A stretch of DNA of 64,000 nucleotides from Planoprotostelium fungivorum. Lineage: Eukaryota > Evosea > Variosea > Cavosteliida > Cavosteliaceae. Location: contig MDYQ01000439.1 of assembly GCA_003024175.1 (NCBI GenBank), positions 1 to 64,000 of the forward strand. The letters run 5' to 3'. Shown here one piece after another: positions 39,392 to 52,714 of the stretch (position 1 is its first letter; every line of letters begins with the position of its first letter). The notes beneath the pieces were generated by a model, which did no database searches, was not told the DNA's origin, and was given only the letters and a program-made list of their open reading frames with translations. A program made the translations under genes and the position numbers.

Positions 39392-41561
39392 ATGCAGGTC
39401 CTCTTCCTTGTCCTCTGTATCTTTTCCTCTTCGGTCGCACAGGTGCACACACATCAAGCCCACCTTCTATATCTGACGATTCGCAGGACTTCGTCTTTTC
39501 TTCTATACCACCAACGGGGGTCTTTACCCCTGTGGTAGCGAGCTCTGGTCTGACGTATTATGGAGTATCAACCAATCTCACATCGGGTGTCTGTCTGGTG
39601 CAATGCGATGGAGCTGTCTCTGGGCTCTCCTCTACTTATTACCTCTGCCAGAAGATCAGTGCAGTCTTCTACTTGGAGGGAGAATTCACCAACACAACCG
39701 ACATCGGTATCGCCATCACGATAGAGACGCTGGGTAGTAATCTGACATCTTCTCAATCACTGACAAGGTCAGACGTCTCGAACGCTCAGACCAATACGGC
39801 TTACCAATCGCCCAACTCTACCGTTTACCGATACAGTAATCCAGGACAGCTCCTGTCCATCAATGATGGCACATATCAGTTGTATCCACAGGGGTTAACA
39901 TACCTGGCTGATGCAAATACCGATTTTGAATTATCTTCTACTGGTATGACGCCACCTCGGCTCCGATCTCATTCCATTCAGGTGTTCCCGTCAGTCTGTC
40001 CACAGGATCACCCATCAATGTTACCAAAGTTTCTGATAACCTCTGGAATCTTGGATCAAACAACTTCACCGTAGATGTCGCTTACATCTGCACGACATCC
40101 ACTGGCTACCTCTTCTTCTCCTCCGAAGGAGGCCTTTCTTCTGGATCGGTGAGATTCACATCTTCCTTGACGATGTCCGATCGTTTACCCTCCATCAGCT
40201 CATCACATCGGGCAACTGCACTTCCTTCGTAAGCGAGATCCAGAACACACCAGTGGGATCCGATCTGCAGATCATCCTGTTTCCCAACCAGCCCTCTCTC
40301 CAAATTTCAAGTCCCGGTAACTACACCACCAACTGTTCCCCTGCGGCAGGAACCTCTTACACCTTCACCGTATTACAAATGATCGCATCTTCGGACAACT
40401 CGTACCTCATCAACAACGGCACACCTTACATCATCTCTTTCCTGGACTCCCTCCAGTACATCAACGTCCAAGGGCAGCCACCCATCGTGTTCGACTGCAT
40501 GGGTCAGCAGAGTGTCAATCTGTACGCTCAGAGTGGTCCATGTGAATATCATTCGAGTGAATCAACGGTGAACCTTCACAGTTCAAACCGTCACCATCGC
40601 CAACGGGACGACGACGTCAGGATTAAATCCTGGATTTTACGAATTTATTGTTCCGGTCGGAGTGGCAGCTTCTTCTACGGGAGACCTCAGTGGTTTCTCT
40701 TGCCAGTGAGCTCGATCATCATCATCATCATCATCTCACACTCTGCAGGACTTCATCCACTGTAGTTCGAACCTACTACGACCCTTCCATCTCTGCACTC
40801 CAATTCATGCGTAAGTACGTTCGTCTCCACTCATCGCTCAACCATCGCAGCCTGCAAGACCGTCAACACATTAGGAAACACCGTTCCATCCAGTGCTACA
40901 CCTCTCCTCATTCAAGTGCAACCTCCCAGTGGATACTGCTACCGCATCGAAACCGACGGCGGTTTCGTCACCTCCATCAACGGTCGCGGCTTCACTTCTC
41001 CTTCTACTCCCATCTACACTTGCGTCAGCGACAACTACATCGCAGTGTCCACGAACGTCTACTTCACTTCGGGTGAGAGACAAGTGTAAGACGTCCGCTC
41101 ATTCGAACCAGTCAAGATCCAGCCTCTGACGCAATACGGTACGGTGCAAGTGCAGGGAGAGACGATCGTTCAGTATCCCATCAGCCAGCAGCCCATCGGT
41201 GTATTCACGGGCTCCGTCACCAGTGGAGACGTCACATCGTTCAACTTGGCCGGAGACGAAGTCAGCGGTGATGGATCCTTCAGGAGGGCCATTCAAGCTT
41301 CTCTGGGAAGTCAGAACGACTACACGGTCGTTCTGAGAGGAAATGGACAATACGATGTCTCATTTGGAACCGGTGAGATGGGATGATGACGATCGGATGG
41401 CTCACCGTGAGACAGCTGGAGGAATCGATGTCGTGGTGACCAGCAGCACGACGACCAGCACGACTCGTGCGTCTCCGACGAGAACGGCACCGATCGTGGC
41501 GTCAGGAGCAGAGAAGATCTTGCCGCTGTGCCTTGTCATCTTTGTCGCTCTTGCTCTGTGA
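39392..41561 (+). CDS. Secreted, probably GPI-anchored surface protein
   Basis: The start MQVLFLVLCIFSSSVAQ is a signal peptide, followed by an intron of 44 nt. The mature part is rich in Ser, Thr and Asn with many N-glycosylation sites (for example NTTD, NYTT, NGTT) and scattered cysteines, and reads as a string of beta-rich modules. Near the end a Ser/Thr stalk (TSSTTTSTTRASPTRTAP) leads to small residues (ASGAEK) and a final hydrophobic run ending VIFVALAL with nothing after it. That is the layout of a GPI-attachment signal. No domain family is recognised. One intron (about 40707-40749) contains an ATC repeat. The GPI idea fits the presence of PIGT and PIGB in the window but is inference. 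Confidence 0.65.
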
Positions 41562-41682
41562 GCAGTTCATGATGTTGTAATAAAAAAAGTTGGATCATTC
41601 GGCTCCGAATATTTGAGAGGTGTGACAGACGTTTACTCTTTTTACTCTTGTGTGACAAGATGGACAAAAATACAATCGACAG

Positions 41683-43038
41683 ATGAGAGCAGTCATCCTC
41701 CTTCTCGCTGTGTGCGCGGTGCATTCACTGTTCACTCCTATCGATGACTCCAACATCTACCACTCTCAGTTCAATTGGTACCACGACCAACAGAGGAATT
41801 CATTAGAGACGACGAATGCTGGTGCTTATCTCAAGTTCAACGTGAACGGGACGACAAATGTGAGCGAGAAATCAGAGGAGATCTTCTAATGATTCGATAG
41901 CTGGTGCTTATCCTCGACGCTACGACCACCACTTTAGATTATGCAAAGATCGGTTGGAGTGTCGATAATGGACCCATCACCAATGTGACTGTTCCCTCCG
42001 TTGGCACCCGCATACAGCTTTTCAACAATTCGCAGACGACCCAGACTCACAACATCTTCCTCTACATCAAGAACCTGTGAGCGATTGACAAACAATCCCC
42101 ATCATACTGAATCATCAGAGGTCAATTCTTGGACAGATGGCAAGGACCGGCAGCTAACATTCGCTTGCTCGGTGAGGATCGTCTCCAAATCACCCATCTG
42201 ATCGTCATCATTCAGGACTGGAAGCAGACGACACCGTCAAGTTCTTCGTCCCCACTCTACTCAAGAAGAGAATCCTGGCTTACTGGGACAGCATCGGCGA
42301 GGGTGTCAACACGGTGGCCGCTCCAGGTGGCGATCTGTTCTCCAATGATGCCCTCTTAACCTGGGCCTTCTCCGCAGCGGAGGCTTTAGATGCCGAGCTC
42401 GGCATCGTCGCCTTCGGAGGTCAAGGTGAGACAAAGAGAGGTCACATCACGTCTCATCGTAACTCGCAGGCTGGACGGCCACCGGTTTGGGAGGAGTTCC
42501 TCCTCTTTGGAATGCTGATGGAGATAACATGACATCGGCATGGAGGTGGTACAGCTCGAAGCATCAGAGAGATTTCTCACAGTGTCCCGATTACATATTA
42601 AACGGACACGGCACGAACGACGGTCTCAGTTTCAGCCCTAAACCAGCTGAAGTGGTGAGCCATCGAATGTTCGTTCGTCCAACTGAACGTGCCGCAGCTG
42701 ATACCACTGGTGACGGGATGGTTAAAGAGCATGAGACAGACTTGTCCAAAGTCTCACATCTTCCAGGTGATGACGTTCATCGCGATGTGCGTCTGATGAT
42801 CTCTCAGGTGGTTCCGTTCGGGTTGTTCGAGGCGGAAGCGATCGAGAAGGGACTGAACAAGTACAAGAGTGCAAGTGGAGACAGACGAGCTCATCTGATT
42901 CAGTTGGGCCCAGAAGCTGCGAGAGGATTGACGTGGTTCGGAGCTTCTTTCTGTTCGTCGGATGGTGTTCATCCTCTGGGTTGGAGGAGTTCTCAATTGG
43001 GTGCCATGCTTGCAGTCAAGATCGCAGCTAAATTGTGA
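41683..43038 (+). CDS. Secreted SGNH/GDSL-type esterase
   Basis: The product is a predicted extracellular carbohydrate or lipid esterase. A signal peptide (MRAVILLLAVCAVHSLF) is followed by a beta-rich N-terminal module (about 120 residues) and an SGNH hydrolase fold. Block I is DSIGEGVN with the nucleophilic serine, block III is NGHGTND, and block V is DGVHPLGW with the catalytic Asp and His. The two-domain layout is like that of carbohydrate esterase families that remove acetyl groups from polysaccharides, but the substrate is not known. Two introns near 42655-42700 and 42768-42808 leave the frame open, so the unspliced frame looks longer. It follows another secreted-protein gene in the same direction. 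Confidence 0.8.
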
Positions 43039-43295
43039 TCACCATCGACACCAATTATATAAAGACGCGACGTTGTTTCATTTCGTAATTCTTTGATCTT
43101 CCACCTTACTGTGCTTAATTTACAAATGTATTGATTGTCTATTCATAATCTGAGGATCTTGAGCCTGATTCTACTGACCATTTCTGTTCGTTCCTCATTA
43201 CCTGGTAATTGATCCTTCGGTCGTGATTAGTGACTCTCTCATTTGTAAATTGAAAAATGCGATTATTAGGCAGTTGAACGCATATAGAGCCAGCA
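43039..43295. other. Convergent spacer
   Basis: Short AT-rich stretch between the stop codons of the esterase and RhoGEF genes; no feature seen. Confidence 0.5.
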
Positions 43296-46200
43296 TCAAC
43301 CGATTCTCTCTTCATTTTTCACTATTTTCGATTGAGATGCCTTCAGAGATTTGTAAAACGTCTTGGTGATATTGAAAATGTACTCTCGGTCCGAAACCAC
43401 TCGTTCTGCCTCGTCAGCCCTCTTCGCTAATTCCGACAACTGTTCTCTCGTCTCCTCTAATTGTATCTCTAATGCTGCATTCTTCTCTCTTTCTAACTTC
43501 AATTCGGATTGTTGTTGCTCCTGCGCGAGTTCAACTTTTTACATCCAATCAATGAACGAACCTCATCGATCGTAACTCCTTCACTTTCTGTGTCTTTGTT
43601 CGTTTTCAGCTTCGCCTGAACCAACGTCAACATCGAAGAGTCACATCATTATTCCCACCAATTGGATTGATTGAGATTGGATCGTGGCGTTCGCTTCATC
43701 GAGCTCCGTCCTCTGCTTCTCCATTTCCGATTTGAGTCTGTCTATTTCCGCCTTCATTTCTTCCCTCTCTCTCGCTTCTGTCTGTTCTCTCTTCACAGAT
43801 TCAGCGTCCTCCCCTCCTCTCACACTCACCTTCTTTCTCTCGATCGAAAACGTCTTCATGTCCTCCTCTAAGATGGAAGGTGTCTTCTTTATGAATCCTC
43901 TCGGTTTCACATTGTTCGTGTTCTTCGAGTTAAACTCCTGCGAGATCGTGAGCTGACGTCCCATTCGATTCCATGTGATGGGTCGATCACCAGAGAAGCC
44001 TGAAACACGGCCTTCTTTCTCTCGAACGAAGAAGAGAGAGATAAAGCCGGTGGTGAGGTGACGCCACTGACAGAAGGGTCTCGCAGGGAAGCAATTTCCT
44101 TCTCCAGAGCGGCATTCTTACTCTGAAGAGTCGAAATCTCTCCCTGCATGGCCCTCAATATGTCCTCGGCCTCGTCTAATCTCTGTTTTCCTATCTCGGC
44201 GAACTTTGCCTGTCCCCTGATCGCGATGTCAGTGTGATGGTTGCTCATCGATGTACGATGACGGTGCGTGATGTCGTCTTCGATGTGGATGTACATCGAG
44301 AGGATCTCTCACTTTAAGTTGATGGAGCAGCGTCTCGAGATTGGAGGTGATTTGAGTTCGGGGCTGAGGTACTTCCTGAGAGAGTTCTGATCGATGTGAT
44401 TCTGCAGATCGATGAGGAAGGCTTCTTTCTCTTCTGCGGGGATGGAAAAGGAATAAGAATCGCCTCCGACGTCTAAGATCTCCACTTCCTCTCCTGATGC
44501 CAAGTTGATGATTTGACATCGTCGATGTGATATCGATGATGAGATGTCACTGATGCGATATTGTCGATGTGATGTCGTTGATGTGGTGTAATGATGGATC
44601 ACCTTCTGATTCCCCAAAGTTGATGATGATCGAACGCAGGAATAAAACTTTCTTCACTTTGTACCGCGGCCCATTACTCTTGTTCTTCGGTGTCGCGATG
44701 ATCAGTATGTCACTGTTCTCATCAGCCCTCTCATCCACCATCCGTCCACTCACTTGAACAAGAACAACTGCACGTCTGCCTTCTTCAACGTGTTCGGATC
44801 CATCTTTCCAACTGCAGTTCGCACGAGGTACCTCGTGTGATTGACTAACATGAATTCGGCCGGTGCCCTCTCTGATAGGTCCTCAAATTGAGGGACGAGC
44901 TCTTGCAGTCGTTGCACTCTCTCCACCTGCCGATTTCTCTCGTTCACCATGGTTACCACCTACGTGGATCGGTACGCAGCGTTACGGTTCGTTCACCTCG
45001 CTGATCTGATCGGAGACCCTGCTGAGGTCGTTGTACTCTGGATGGCCCACCGTTGTGTGTCGTAATAATTCCTGTCGTTCAATATGAATACTTTCGTCTG
45101 ATGACATCACGTATGATATCGTACGATGACGTCACGCATGATGTCGTGAGGTGATGTCATATGGAAATTTCGAGGAGAACTCACCCTGAGGAAGAGTGGA
45201 TATTTACATAACCTGTTATTCATTCAGCATAGAAGGAAAGAACACTCACCTCTGCAGCGGCATGATCAAGAAGGCATTCAGATTAAGATTCCTGCAGCGA
45301 GGATTGAGATGAGTCTCTTCCAAAAATAATTTTAGCCCGTTATTCTTCTCTTCTAATTCTTTCAACTTGGATAACACAGTCGGTTGGTTACTGCAATAGA
45401 CTGCGTAGAATTTCAACCGGTCGACCTGTGCAGGGTCATCACTATTTGAACAAGAGATAATATCGATGTAAACTCACTATCGTAGACAGAATATCTGCCA
45501 TACCACTGAACACAAAGTTTTTCTTCTTTCTGCTATCTAATTCCTGAATTGTATCAGTCATTGTGTTAACGTTAAGATACGAACGCGATGCAGTTCCTTG
45601 TGCAGAGTGTAAATCGTGTCTAAATTGGAGAAGATAGACGCCAGCTGTTGCTTGTTGACATGTTTTCTCATTCCCTCTTGGAAAACCTGAACAACATAAG
45701 ATGAATGTAAATCTAACGATGAGCAATTCGAACGAAAACTGTCGACTCACGTCGATAAGAACTTGTAGATCTTCTAAATATAGACTCTCTGTGTCACATA
45801 TCTCCAGCATGATCTCTTGACGGTGAATCTCTTGCGTATCGATCACACTCAGTTGATCGTGAGAGATCATCTGATCGCGTCAGCTTCTCATCGTCACGAA
45901 CGCATGCACCTCCGTGTATCTTCGCCTGTTCGGACTTCGAATGTCTGAATGTGTCCTCTCCCTCTGTCGTTCATCAACATGACATGTCAGATGATGCATC
46001 GATCGGCTCGAATGATTCATGATGTATGGGAGGTGACGATGTGATGGATGGTGTGACGCACCTGTCCTTCTGCCTTGGAGAAGAGGAACCGTAGGTGCAG
46101 TCTTCCTTTCGCACCCTCCATGCTCTTTCGTTTGACGTTCTGGGTCAACTCCATCCTGAAACATGTTCGATCCTCTCGTTAACTCTCAACACATACCATC

Positions 46201-46689
46201 GATCTTGAGTGACGTTCTGTTCTATATCTGACAGTAAGACATTGACCTCCCCGAGGTTTCTGTTTTGAATGATGGAACTGATTCGATGGTTAATTTCCTG
46301 GTGTAGCCTGCTGTCGAAATGAAAGTGGCTCACTCTTGAGATTTGAATCGATCCCAGTGATAAACTTTGATGCTGATTTGCGTGGAGGCATCCACACATT
46401 TGCTACGTGAAGTTAAAACTGAGAGACAGGAAGCTCTCACAATGTGAACAGCTCTCCCCAGGTTGGATTACTGCTCTTTCTACAGACTTTCGTTTTGAAT
46501 GTTTCTTCGATGCCCGAACAACTTACGACGCAGAAGGCATCCGGATTTCCTTCTTTAGTTAGTCATTGAAGTTGATATCTTTCACCTGTGGAATCGACAC
46601 CGAGGATGTCATTTCCTTCGACCACTACACAATTATCATTCTCCTCTCGTTAAAACATGACAACACCTTCTACTGTCAGCCGATCCATC
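43296..46689 (-). CDS. C2-DH-PH Rho guanine nucleotide exchange factor
   Basis: The product activates a Rho-family GTPase at a membrane or cortex site. The N-terminus starts MDRLTVE and forms a C2 domain: GNPDAFCVVSC, TFKTKVCRKSSNPTWGELFT, IKVYHWDRFKS, then LGEVNVLLSDI. The DH domain follows at about 45.0-45.85 kb (MLEICDTESLYLEDLQVL, then NAFLIMPLQRICKYPLFLRE, the conserved helix that binds the GTPase). A PH domain lies at about 44.4-44.9 kb. The C-terminal third (43.3-44.3 kb) is coiled coil (EIDRLKSEMEKQRTELDEAN). Start at ATG 46689. About a dozen short introns are present. The C2 domain at the front of a DH-PH unit is uncommon. It could alternatively be related to RasGAP-like C2 proteins, but the DH helix is clear. 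Confidence 0.8.
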
Positions 46690-47206
46690 GCCCAGCCTCT
46701 TTAAAAATCGGCTTCACCGAAAATTCTATTTGATTGATGGACTTTATTTTATTTGAGACACAAACCGAGCTTGAGAGAGGACACCGCCTGTAGTTGCTTC
46801 TGGTCCTCTGTGATTGAATCAATACGTCAGCCTCTCACTCATCCCTCTTATGAACATTTTCTTCCGAAGTGGATTGGTATACATTCAATGATGCGTCCTC
46901 TTTGTACTAGAAAGTGTCTGTCTGGTGATCCTAGGTGGACTTTTAAATCGACCATAGATTGTCTCAATAGGCTCACTAGCCCACACACCCCACGACAACC
47001 TATTTAGAATGTATTCGAAAGAGGACCTGAAAAGAAGCCGCTGGTTCGCTCCACTCAATTGGGAACCAGATCTCGCATCTAAAACGTACCTCAGAGGAAT
47101 CTATTTAGCCTCTGAAAGGGTCAATTTCCAGTGGGCGTAGTTCAAACGTGGAAAATGCGCGGGAAAGTGGACTACAACGAGGTGAGAGGCAGAGGAGGCA
47201 AGGAAG
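46690..47206. other. Divergent promoter region
   Basis: 517 bp between the starts of the RhoGEF and Kelch genes. A plus-strand frame at 46753-47007 (84 residues) is open but shows no coding character. It probably holds both promoters. Confidence 0.45.
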
Positions 47207-49624
47207 ATGGGCGACAATGAGTGGAGTGCTTCTTGGTCTTCTCTGAGTGGAGCATCAGGCACAATATCACCTCCGCCTCCGCGGGGAGGTCACACGTGCT
47301 CCTTCATAGAACCACATTCCGTTTATGTCTTTGGAGGCAGTGCTTATAATAAGAACGCACGTGAGACGTCTCTCTCTCTCGTCCCGGATGATCTATACGT
47401 GTACAACATCAATACAAATGCTTGGACCAAACCCAATACGAAAGGTGATCTAGATTATCACATCGAACATGCGTTGACGCCGAAAAGGTCATAGTCCCTC
47501 TCAGAGATATGCGCACAGTGCGAGTGTTTTCGGAAAAAAATTGGTGATCTTCGGTGGCTTCAATGGAACACATTATCTGGATGATGTCAACGTGTTAGAC
47601 ACCACGAATATGAATTGGGTTTCTCTCAATATCAAAGGAAAGCCCCCATTAGCCCGCTATGCACACAGCGCCACGGCTTCCATATCGACGGGAAAGCTCT
47701 TCATCTTTGGCGGATGTGGAGAGTCCTCCGTTTTCAACGAGTTGATTGTTCTCGATCTCGGTGATCACTTTATCCATCGTGTATCATAATCCATCTCGGC
47801 GAGTCATCGGGCGAGTCGATTGACTGTTGACAGTGGGAATGAGTTGGCAGGGGAGTATCGGTGTGGGTGGAGCGGTACCATCAGGTAGAGCCTATCACAC
47901 CGCATCGATCATCGGAACCAAACTGTACATATTCGGTGGTCGAGCCGGTAACACGTACTTTAACGATCTGTACACCATCAACATGGGTGATCGTCCCATC
48001 ATCCGATCTCCATATCTCATGCGATGTCACAGAGACGTTGATCTGGGAGAAGTGTGTCTGCACCGGCTCACCATCTGCACCCAGCCCGAGAGCTTATCAC
48101 GTGGCTTGCATCGTCGGAAAGAACATCGTCATCTTTGGCGGCATGGACGGCACCCGTAGTTTCAACGACACCTGGGTCTTAGACACGGGTGAATCATTCA
48201 TCCGTTCATCCGGTTCTGAGAATGTCCCAGATATTCTCCGTTGGAGCAAATTGGCTCCCAGTGGTTCCCAGCCTCAACCCCGTCACAAGCATGCGGCGGC
48301 GACCATCAATCACAGCGTCACCACTACAAACAATGCAACCACCACTGGCATCTACCTCTGGATGTTTGGAGGAATGGATGCCCCTCCCAACTCGTACAAC
48401 GACACGTTCGTCCTGAACGTCACATGCTTAGAGAAACATCCAGAGAAGTCCAGGGTGAGGAGTTGAAGAGGTCATGGGCTGAGAGAGGTAGGTGCTGGCG
48501 GTGCAGCCTGCGACGAATGGAAGAGACTACGGATCACCCGTCAACTCGCAGGGAGAGACGTCACACCTCAGAGAAGAGATATCTCAGTTGAGGAATGAAC
48601 TGCAACGATCACAAACTCGCGTCGAATTTCTCTTGGGAAGGCAATTGGAGAGGGCTTCCCTGAATGAATTGGAAGAATTGGAGAGGATATATATAGAGGG
48701 TGAGGTAGTCATCGTTCGCATCGTTGTCTCATGAGCTATCAGGGTTGCAGAGAGTGAGCACGCAGAAGGTGAGAGAAAGGACATTGAATCGATCTGATCT
48801 TGAGATAGAAACAGAAGATCATCAATGAATTACAATCCGAGTACAACGAGAAGGTGATGCCATTTTCGATATCGAGATCATCTGTTTCAAGGAAGAGATC
48901 GTCCTGAAATGATTCAGGTCACGGAAGTTCAAAGCTTGAGGACCCAACTGTCCCAACTGAAAGGAAACACGAGTAATCTCAACGTCAGCGTAGAAGAGGA
49001 CAGACTGCAGACCATGCAGGGACAGTTGACTCAATTGCAGACGGAGAATCTCAAATTGAGACGGAAGCTGAAAGACAATCCAAGCGAGGTCATGATGGAC
49101 ACGACAAACAAGGGAGGCGTCGCATTTGGCATGGTATCTGTGGTAGAATATCAGCCACAGCAGGGACAAGGAGCCCAGCCGTCCATCGGTGCGTTTCATC
49201 TATGACGTTCTCGTACATACGTACCGTACGTACGTGTCATCTGATGGGTGACAGGTGCGGCTCCGTTGGGAATGGGTATGCGTCCCGTCAATGAGATGGT
49301 GGAATCGATCAATACATTTGAGAGGAGGAGAGAGACAGAGAGAAGGGGAGTCGTTCGTGTTCCAGAAGAAGCCAGGTGATGATGAGAACGATGATGGAGA
49401 CTGATGACGTGTAGGATCCAGATATTACGTCAGCAGGGAGTCACGGACGAAGCCCTCATAGAAGAAGCGAGAGACGTTGAACAGGTGAAAGAGAAGATCT
49501 CGCGATGATAGTCTGATGATGAGAAAAGGTGCGATGGAATCGAATGCAATCTACGGCGAGCCCGACTTACAATGGCATCCCGGAGAATCATAGAGAGCAG
49601 ATGCGAAAGATAGCCTTCTCTTGA
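47207..49624 (+). CDS. Kelch-repeat protein with coiled-coil C-terminus
   Basis: The N-terminal half is a Kelch beta-propeller built of about six blades, each with the FGG and downstream Asn/Asp pattern: PRGGHTCSF...VYVFGG, RYAHSASVFGKKLVIFGG, RYAHSATA...LFIFGG, GRAYHTASIIGTKLYIFGG, PRAYHVACIVGKNIVIFGG and PRHKHAAA...LWMFGG. The C-terminal half is coiled coil (LREEISQLRNELQRSQTRVE; LSQLKGNTSNLN) and ends IPENHREQMRKIAFS. No signal peptide or membrane span is seen, so it is likely a cytosolic scaffold like Rab9 effector or LZTR-type Kelch proteins. AATAAA follows the stop by one base. Introns are short, and the start MGDNEWSASW lies in good context. Confidence 0.8.
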
Positions 49625-50130
49625 AAATAAATTGGGTCGTCATCTCTTTATTTCTTAACAGTTTTACCTGTAGGTAGCATTGTGTGTTGCTTTAAGGCTT
49701 GTTCATCTCCGTGTACATGTCAAGGACTTGCCCGAGAGCTGCACAAGCTACCTTCACATACTGACCTTTTATTTGTTCTATTTGTGATCACCATGGTGCC
49801 CGTCCGTCAATCAGTATTTCGACCGATGTCTGTTCTGGCTTGCTCTCAGCTTTTCCTCAAAGTGATCAATCGTTTGGGCCGTGGCCCAAATAGCAATTCA
49901 CCTCTCTTTCCATCTTCACTCTTCTTGTTCAATTGACTCCGCGGGAACTGAGACTCTGACCGGACTCCACAACGGGTCGCACGTCTATTCCTCACGAGAT
50001 GACATCTTAAATGTCGCTGCAAAGCTATGTGATTTCTCTGGTGCATTACTCTACCGTGTTAGACGGTTACACTACCGAGCGACACAATTTTTCTGGATGA
50101 GAACCGCATATTTCAATCGGTCAAGGGAAG
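49625..50130. other. Intergenic stretch
   Basis: About 500 bp. A plus-strand frame at 49682-49936 contains clustered cysteines (CCFKACSSPCTC) but no stable family pattern. I see no supported gene. Confidence 0.45.
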
Positions 50131-52375
50131 ATGAGGCACGTCCTCTCTTCAATCGTGATATTCGGCTGTCTCGTAGCTCTGAGTGGCGCAGATGATGTAG
50201 TCCGACGACCCAGTGGTATCCCTACCTATATCCCTGTGAGTACCAACTTCTCCGGTCCAGCATTCCTCGAATGGGCATTTCAACAAGATAGAATGGCCGA
50301 CGGATACCTTCATGTCGGTGTCCAGCAGGGACATTATGATGTGAGATGGATGATTTCGGCGTGGGTCCTAACACCTGATAGGTCTATACTAACGGAGTGC
50401 CCATGTTTGAATTCTCTGACGTCAACAACATCACGTTCTGGCTCGATGATGTGATCCTCACATTCAGGACCCGTTTGAACCGTTTCGCCATACAAGTTGA
50501 TGAAACCGAGAATGTTTCAATTCGAGGAATGACTGTGCATTTCAATCCTCCCGAGATGACACAAGCCGTCATCAACGGCATTCAAAAGGTGATCCACCCA
50601 TCAAGAATGAAATAATCGCATGATGTCTGAAGTACGAAAGGTCAACGAGAACAAGTGGTTAGTGAATGCAACCGTATGTGACGGTTATCCTACCGTCTTT
50701 ATTCCTGGTCCAAAGGTGGGCTAATGACCAGCTCTGTCCCCTACTGACTCCATCAGACATGGTACATCTATAGCGGTAAGACTCTCATGCCCACCGAACC
50801 TTTCCGTTCTTGCTTCGACTTGTATATCGACCCTGGGGCCAAGTTCCTCTCGACTGATAAGAAGAGATTCCAGATCCAGTTATGACCCCGCCTTCCACCT
50901 TCATTCTAACTCGTTGACAGGACCGATGCCTACCAGATGGCCAACGATAACATCAACGTGGGAGACATCATCGCTACGAGAGGCTCCGGTGTTACCTTTC
51001 ACGGGATCTACGGTTCGACCAACTTCTCGTTCATCGACGTCACCATCACTGGCAGTGGAGCTTTCGCTTGGTATTTAGAATCCGGTAATGGTGGTCATCT
51101 CTTTCAGAGAGTCAAAGTCATGAGAAATCCCAAACCACCTGTCCCTGGTGGCGTCCCACCTGCATATCGACCTCAGCTGGTGAGTTTCACATCGTTTACA
51201 AATCTCGTCCCAGAAATCATTTATTCTTATTCAGACGGTATCCACGTAGTGGGCATGAAGAAAGGTCCCATCATCATGGACAGTCTTTTCGAGGGCATGG
51301 GAGGTGATGATGCGACGCACGGGTGCGCAGGATGACGACGTCTTCTCTAGATGATGGTATCAACCTCCTCAATTGGTACGTAGAGACTTTAGCCTACGTC
51401 AACTCCACAACCGTCGTGGCCCAGCCGATGACTTATTGGAGCGCCGGAGACATCGTGCGATTGTACGCCGCTAACTTGCAGCCCCTCGGTTTCTCTCAGA
51501 TCGTCTCGATCAAGGTACAGTCCTTCAGACGCCAAGTGAGCTGAATCCAACAGACTCTCTCGGACGAGAACTCGACCATCACGTTCAAGGACTCCCATCT
51601 TGATGCCGCATTCATCTCGGACAGAACCAACGCGAACGCAGATTTCGTCATTTCGAACAACACCTTCTACAACCACAGAGCACGCAGCATATTGTGCAAA
51701 GGATCGAGGGACGTCATCACGAACAACGTCATGAATCTGACTTCTCTGGGAGGTGCTGTCCGCCGCATGTGATCCCCTTTGACCCAGGGCAGCCATTTTC
51801 GTTGCAACTGGACCAGGAGAAGGAGATTACTCGACGGACCTCATCATCGCGAATAACGTGTTGGAAAACATCGGCGCATCTTCGGACGACAGTTACGGTG
51901 GTTCCATCGCCGTCAATTTGGATTCTGACTACGTTCCCCTGGCGGGAGCTTTCATCAACGTCAGCATCGTGAACAATACGGTGAAGGGGAGTTGGGGTAA
52001 GCCGCTCACCGTCTTCTCTTCTGCAAACAGTTCGGTCGTTGGAAACTACTTTGTCGCACCCTTCAGGTGTCACCGCTTCATCAGCATCGACAAAAACTCA
52101 TCATGTTCAGATCGGGTAGTGCTCTCATGAACTTTCAGAACAACGATGGACTCGTTGTGAGGGATAACTGTGCTGTGGGGAACACGAGCGGAGTACAATT
52201 TACGAATCCAAAAACGGCATCTGGAATTCAAGTGTGTGTTCCTGCCTCTACCTTCACTACCAACAGCGTGGTCACCACGAAGACTGAGGCGTCAAGCATA
52301 TTGTCCACTTCAGATGCTTCAAGTCTCACCATGATTTTGAATCTATGCGCTCTATCCCTTTTAATGCTCGTCTAG
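50131..52375 (+). CDS. Secreted right-handed beta-helix protein with GPI-type tail
   Basis: A signal peptide (MRHVLSSIVIFGCLVALSG) starts a protein of about 600 residues. It is made of parallel beta-helix coils of the pectin-lyase fold: FEFSDVNNITFWLDD, ENVSIRGMTVHFNPPE, GSTNFSFIDVTITGSGAF, NADFVISNNTFYNHRARS, DLIIANNVLENIGA and NVSIVNNTVKGSWGKP. Many Asn-rich turns and N-glycosylation sites are visible. The very end is a Ser/Thr-rich stretch followed by a hydrophobic run (LNLCALSLLMLV) and the stop, as for GPI attachment. Similar folds occur in polysaccharide lyases and in glycosidases of the GH110 type, but no catalytic triad could be assigned. The gene is tail to tail with a receptor kinase whose ectodomain is also a beta helix. 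Confidence 0.75.
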
Positions 52376-52714
52376 AAAATGGTCTTCATAAACACCGTTT
52401 CGTTTGCAAGGCTATGTCTATCTCAATAGGTAACTCGTCCCTTCTCGATCCATGTCATGATCATCGAAACGAAGAACACATCAAGAGCGGAAACAAGGAG
52501 TACACTTTCATTTTCTGTGGGTTCTCCTCTGAGGGATGACGCGGAAGTTGCAGGGAGGGTGTTCGTCGACCCCAACCACAATTTGAAGTATTATCAAGCG
52601 ATCGATTGTGATGTCTCATGTTGTGGAGGGTAAGGGTATTGATGAGCATATCCATTACATGAACGAATCGAACCGTTTTCATAAGGAGACACAGGACTAT
52701 CTTCGTCTTCACCC
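52376..52714. other. Convergent spacer
   Basis: 339 bp between the stops of the beta-helix protein and the receptor kinase. Only presumed 3' UTR sequence was seen. Confidence 0.5.

Noticed and set aside
46494-46530. A very short intron in the C2 domain of the RhoGEF
   Set aside because: The sequence reads straight through as VVSCSGIEETFKTK, a regular C2 strand, so no intron is needed.
46753-47007. 84-residue frame between the RhoGEF and Kelch genes
   Set aside because: No family pattern, splice signal or coding bias was seen. It lies where two promoters are expected.
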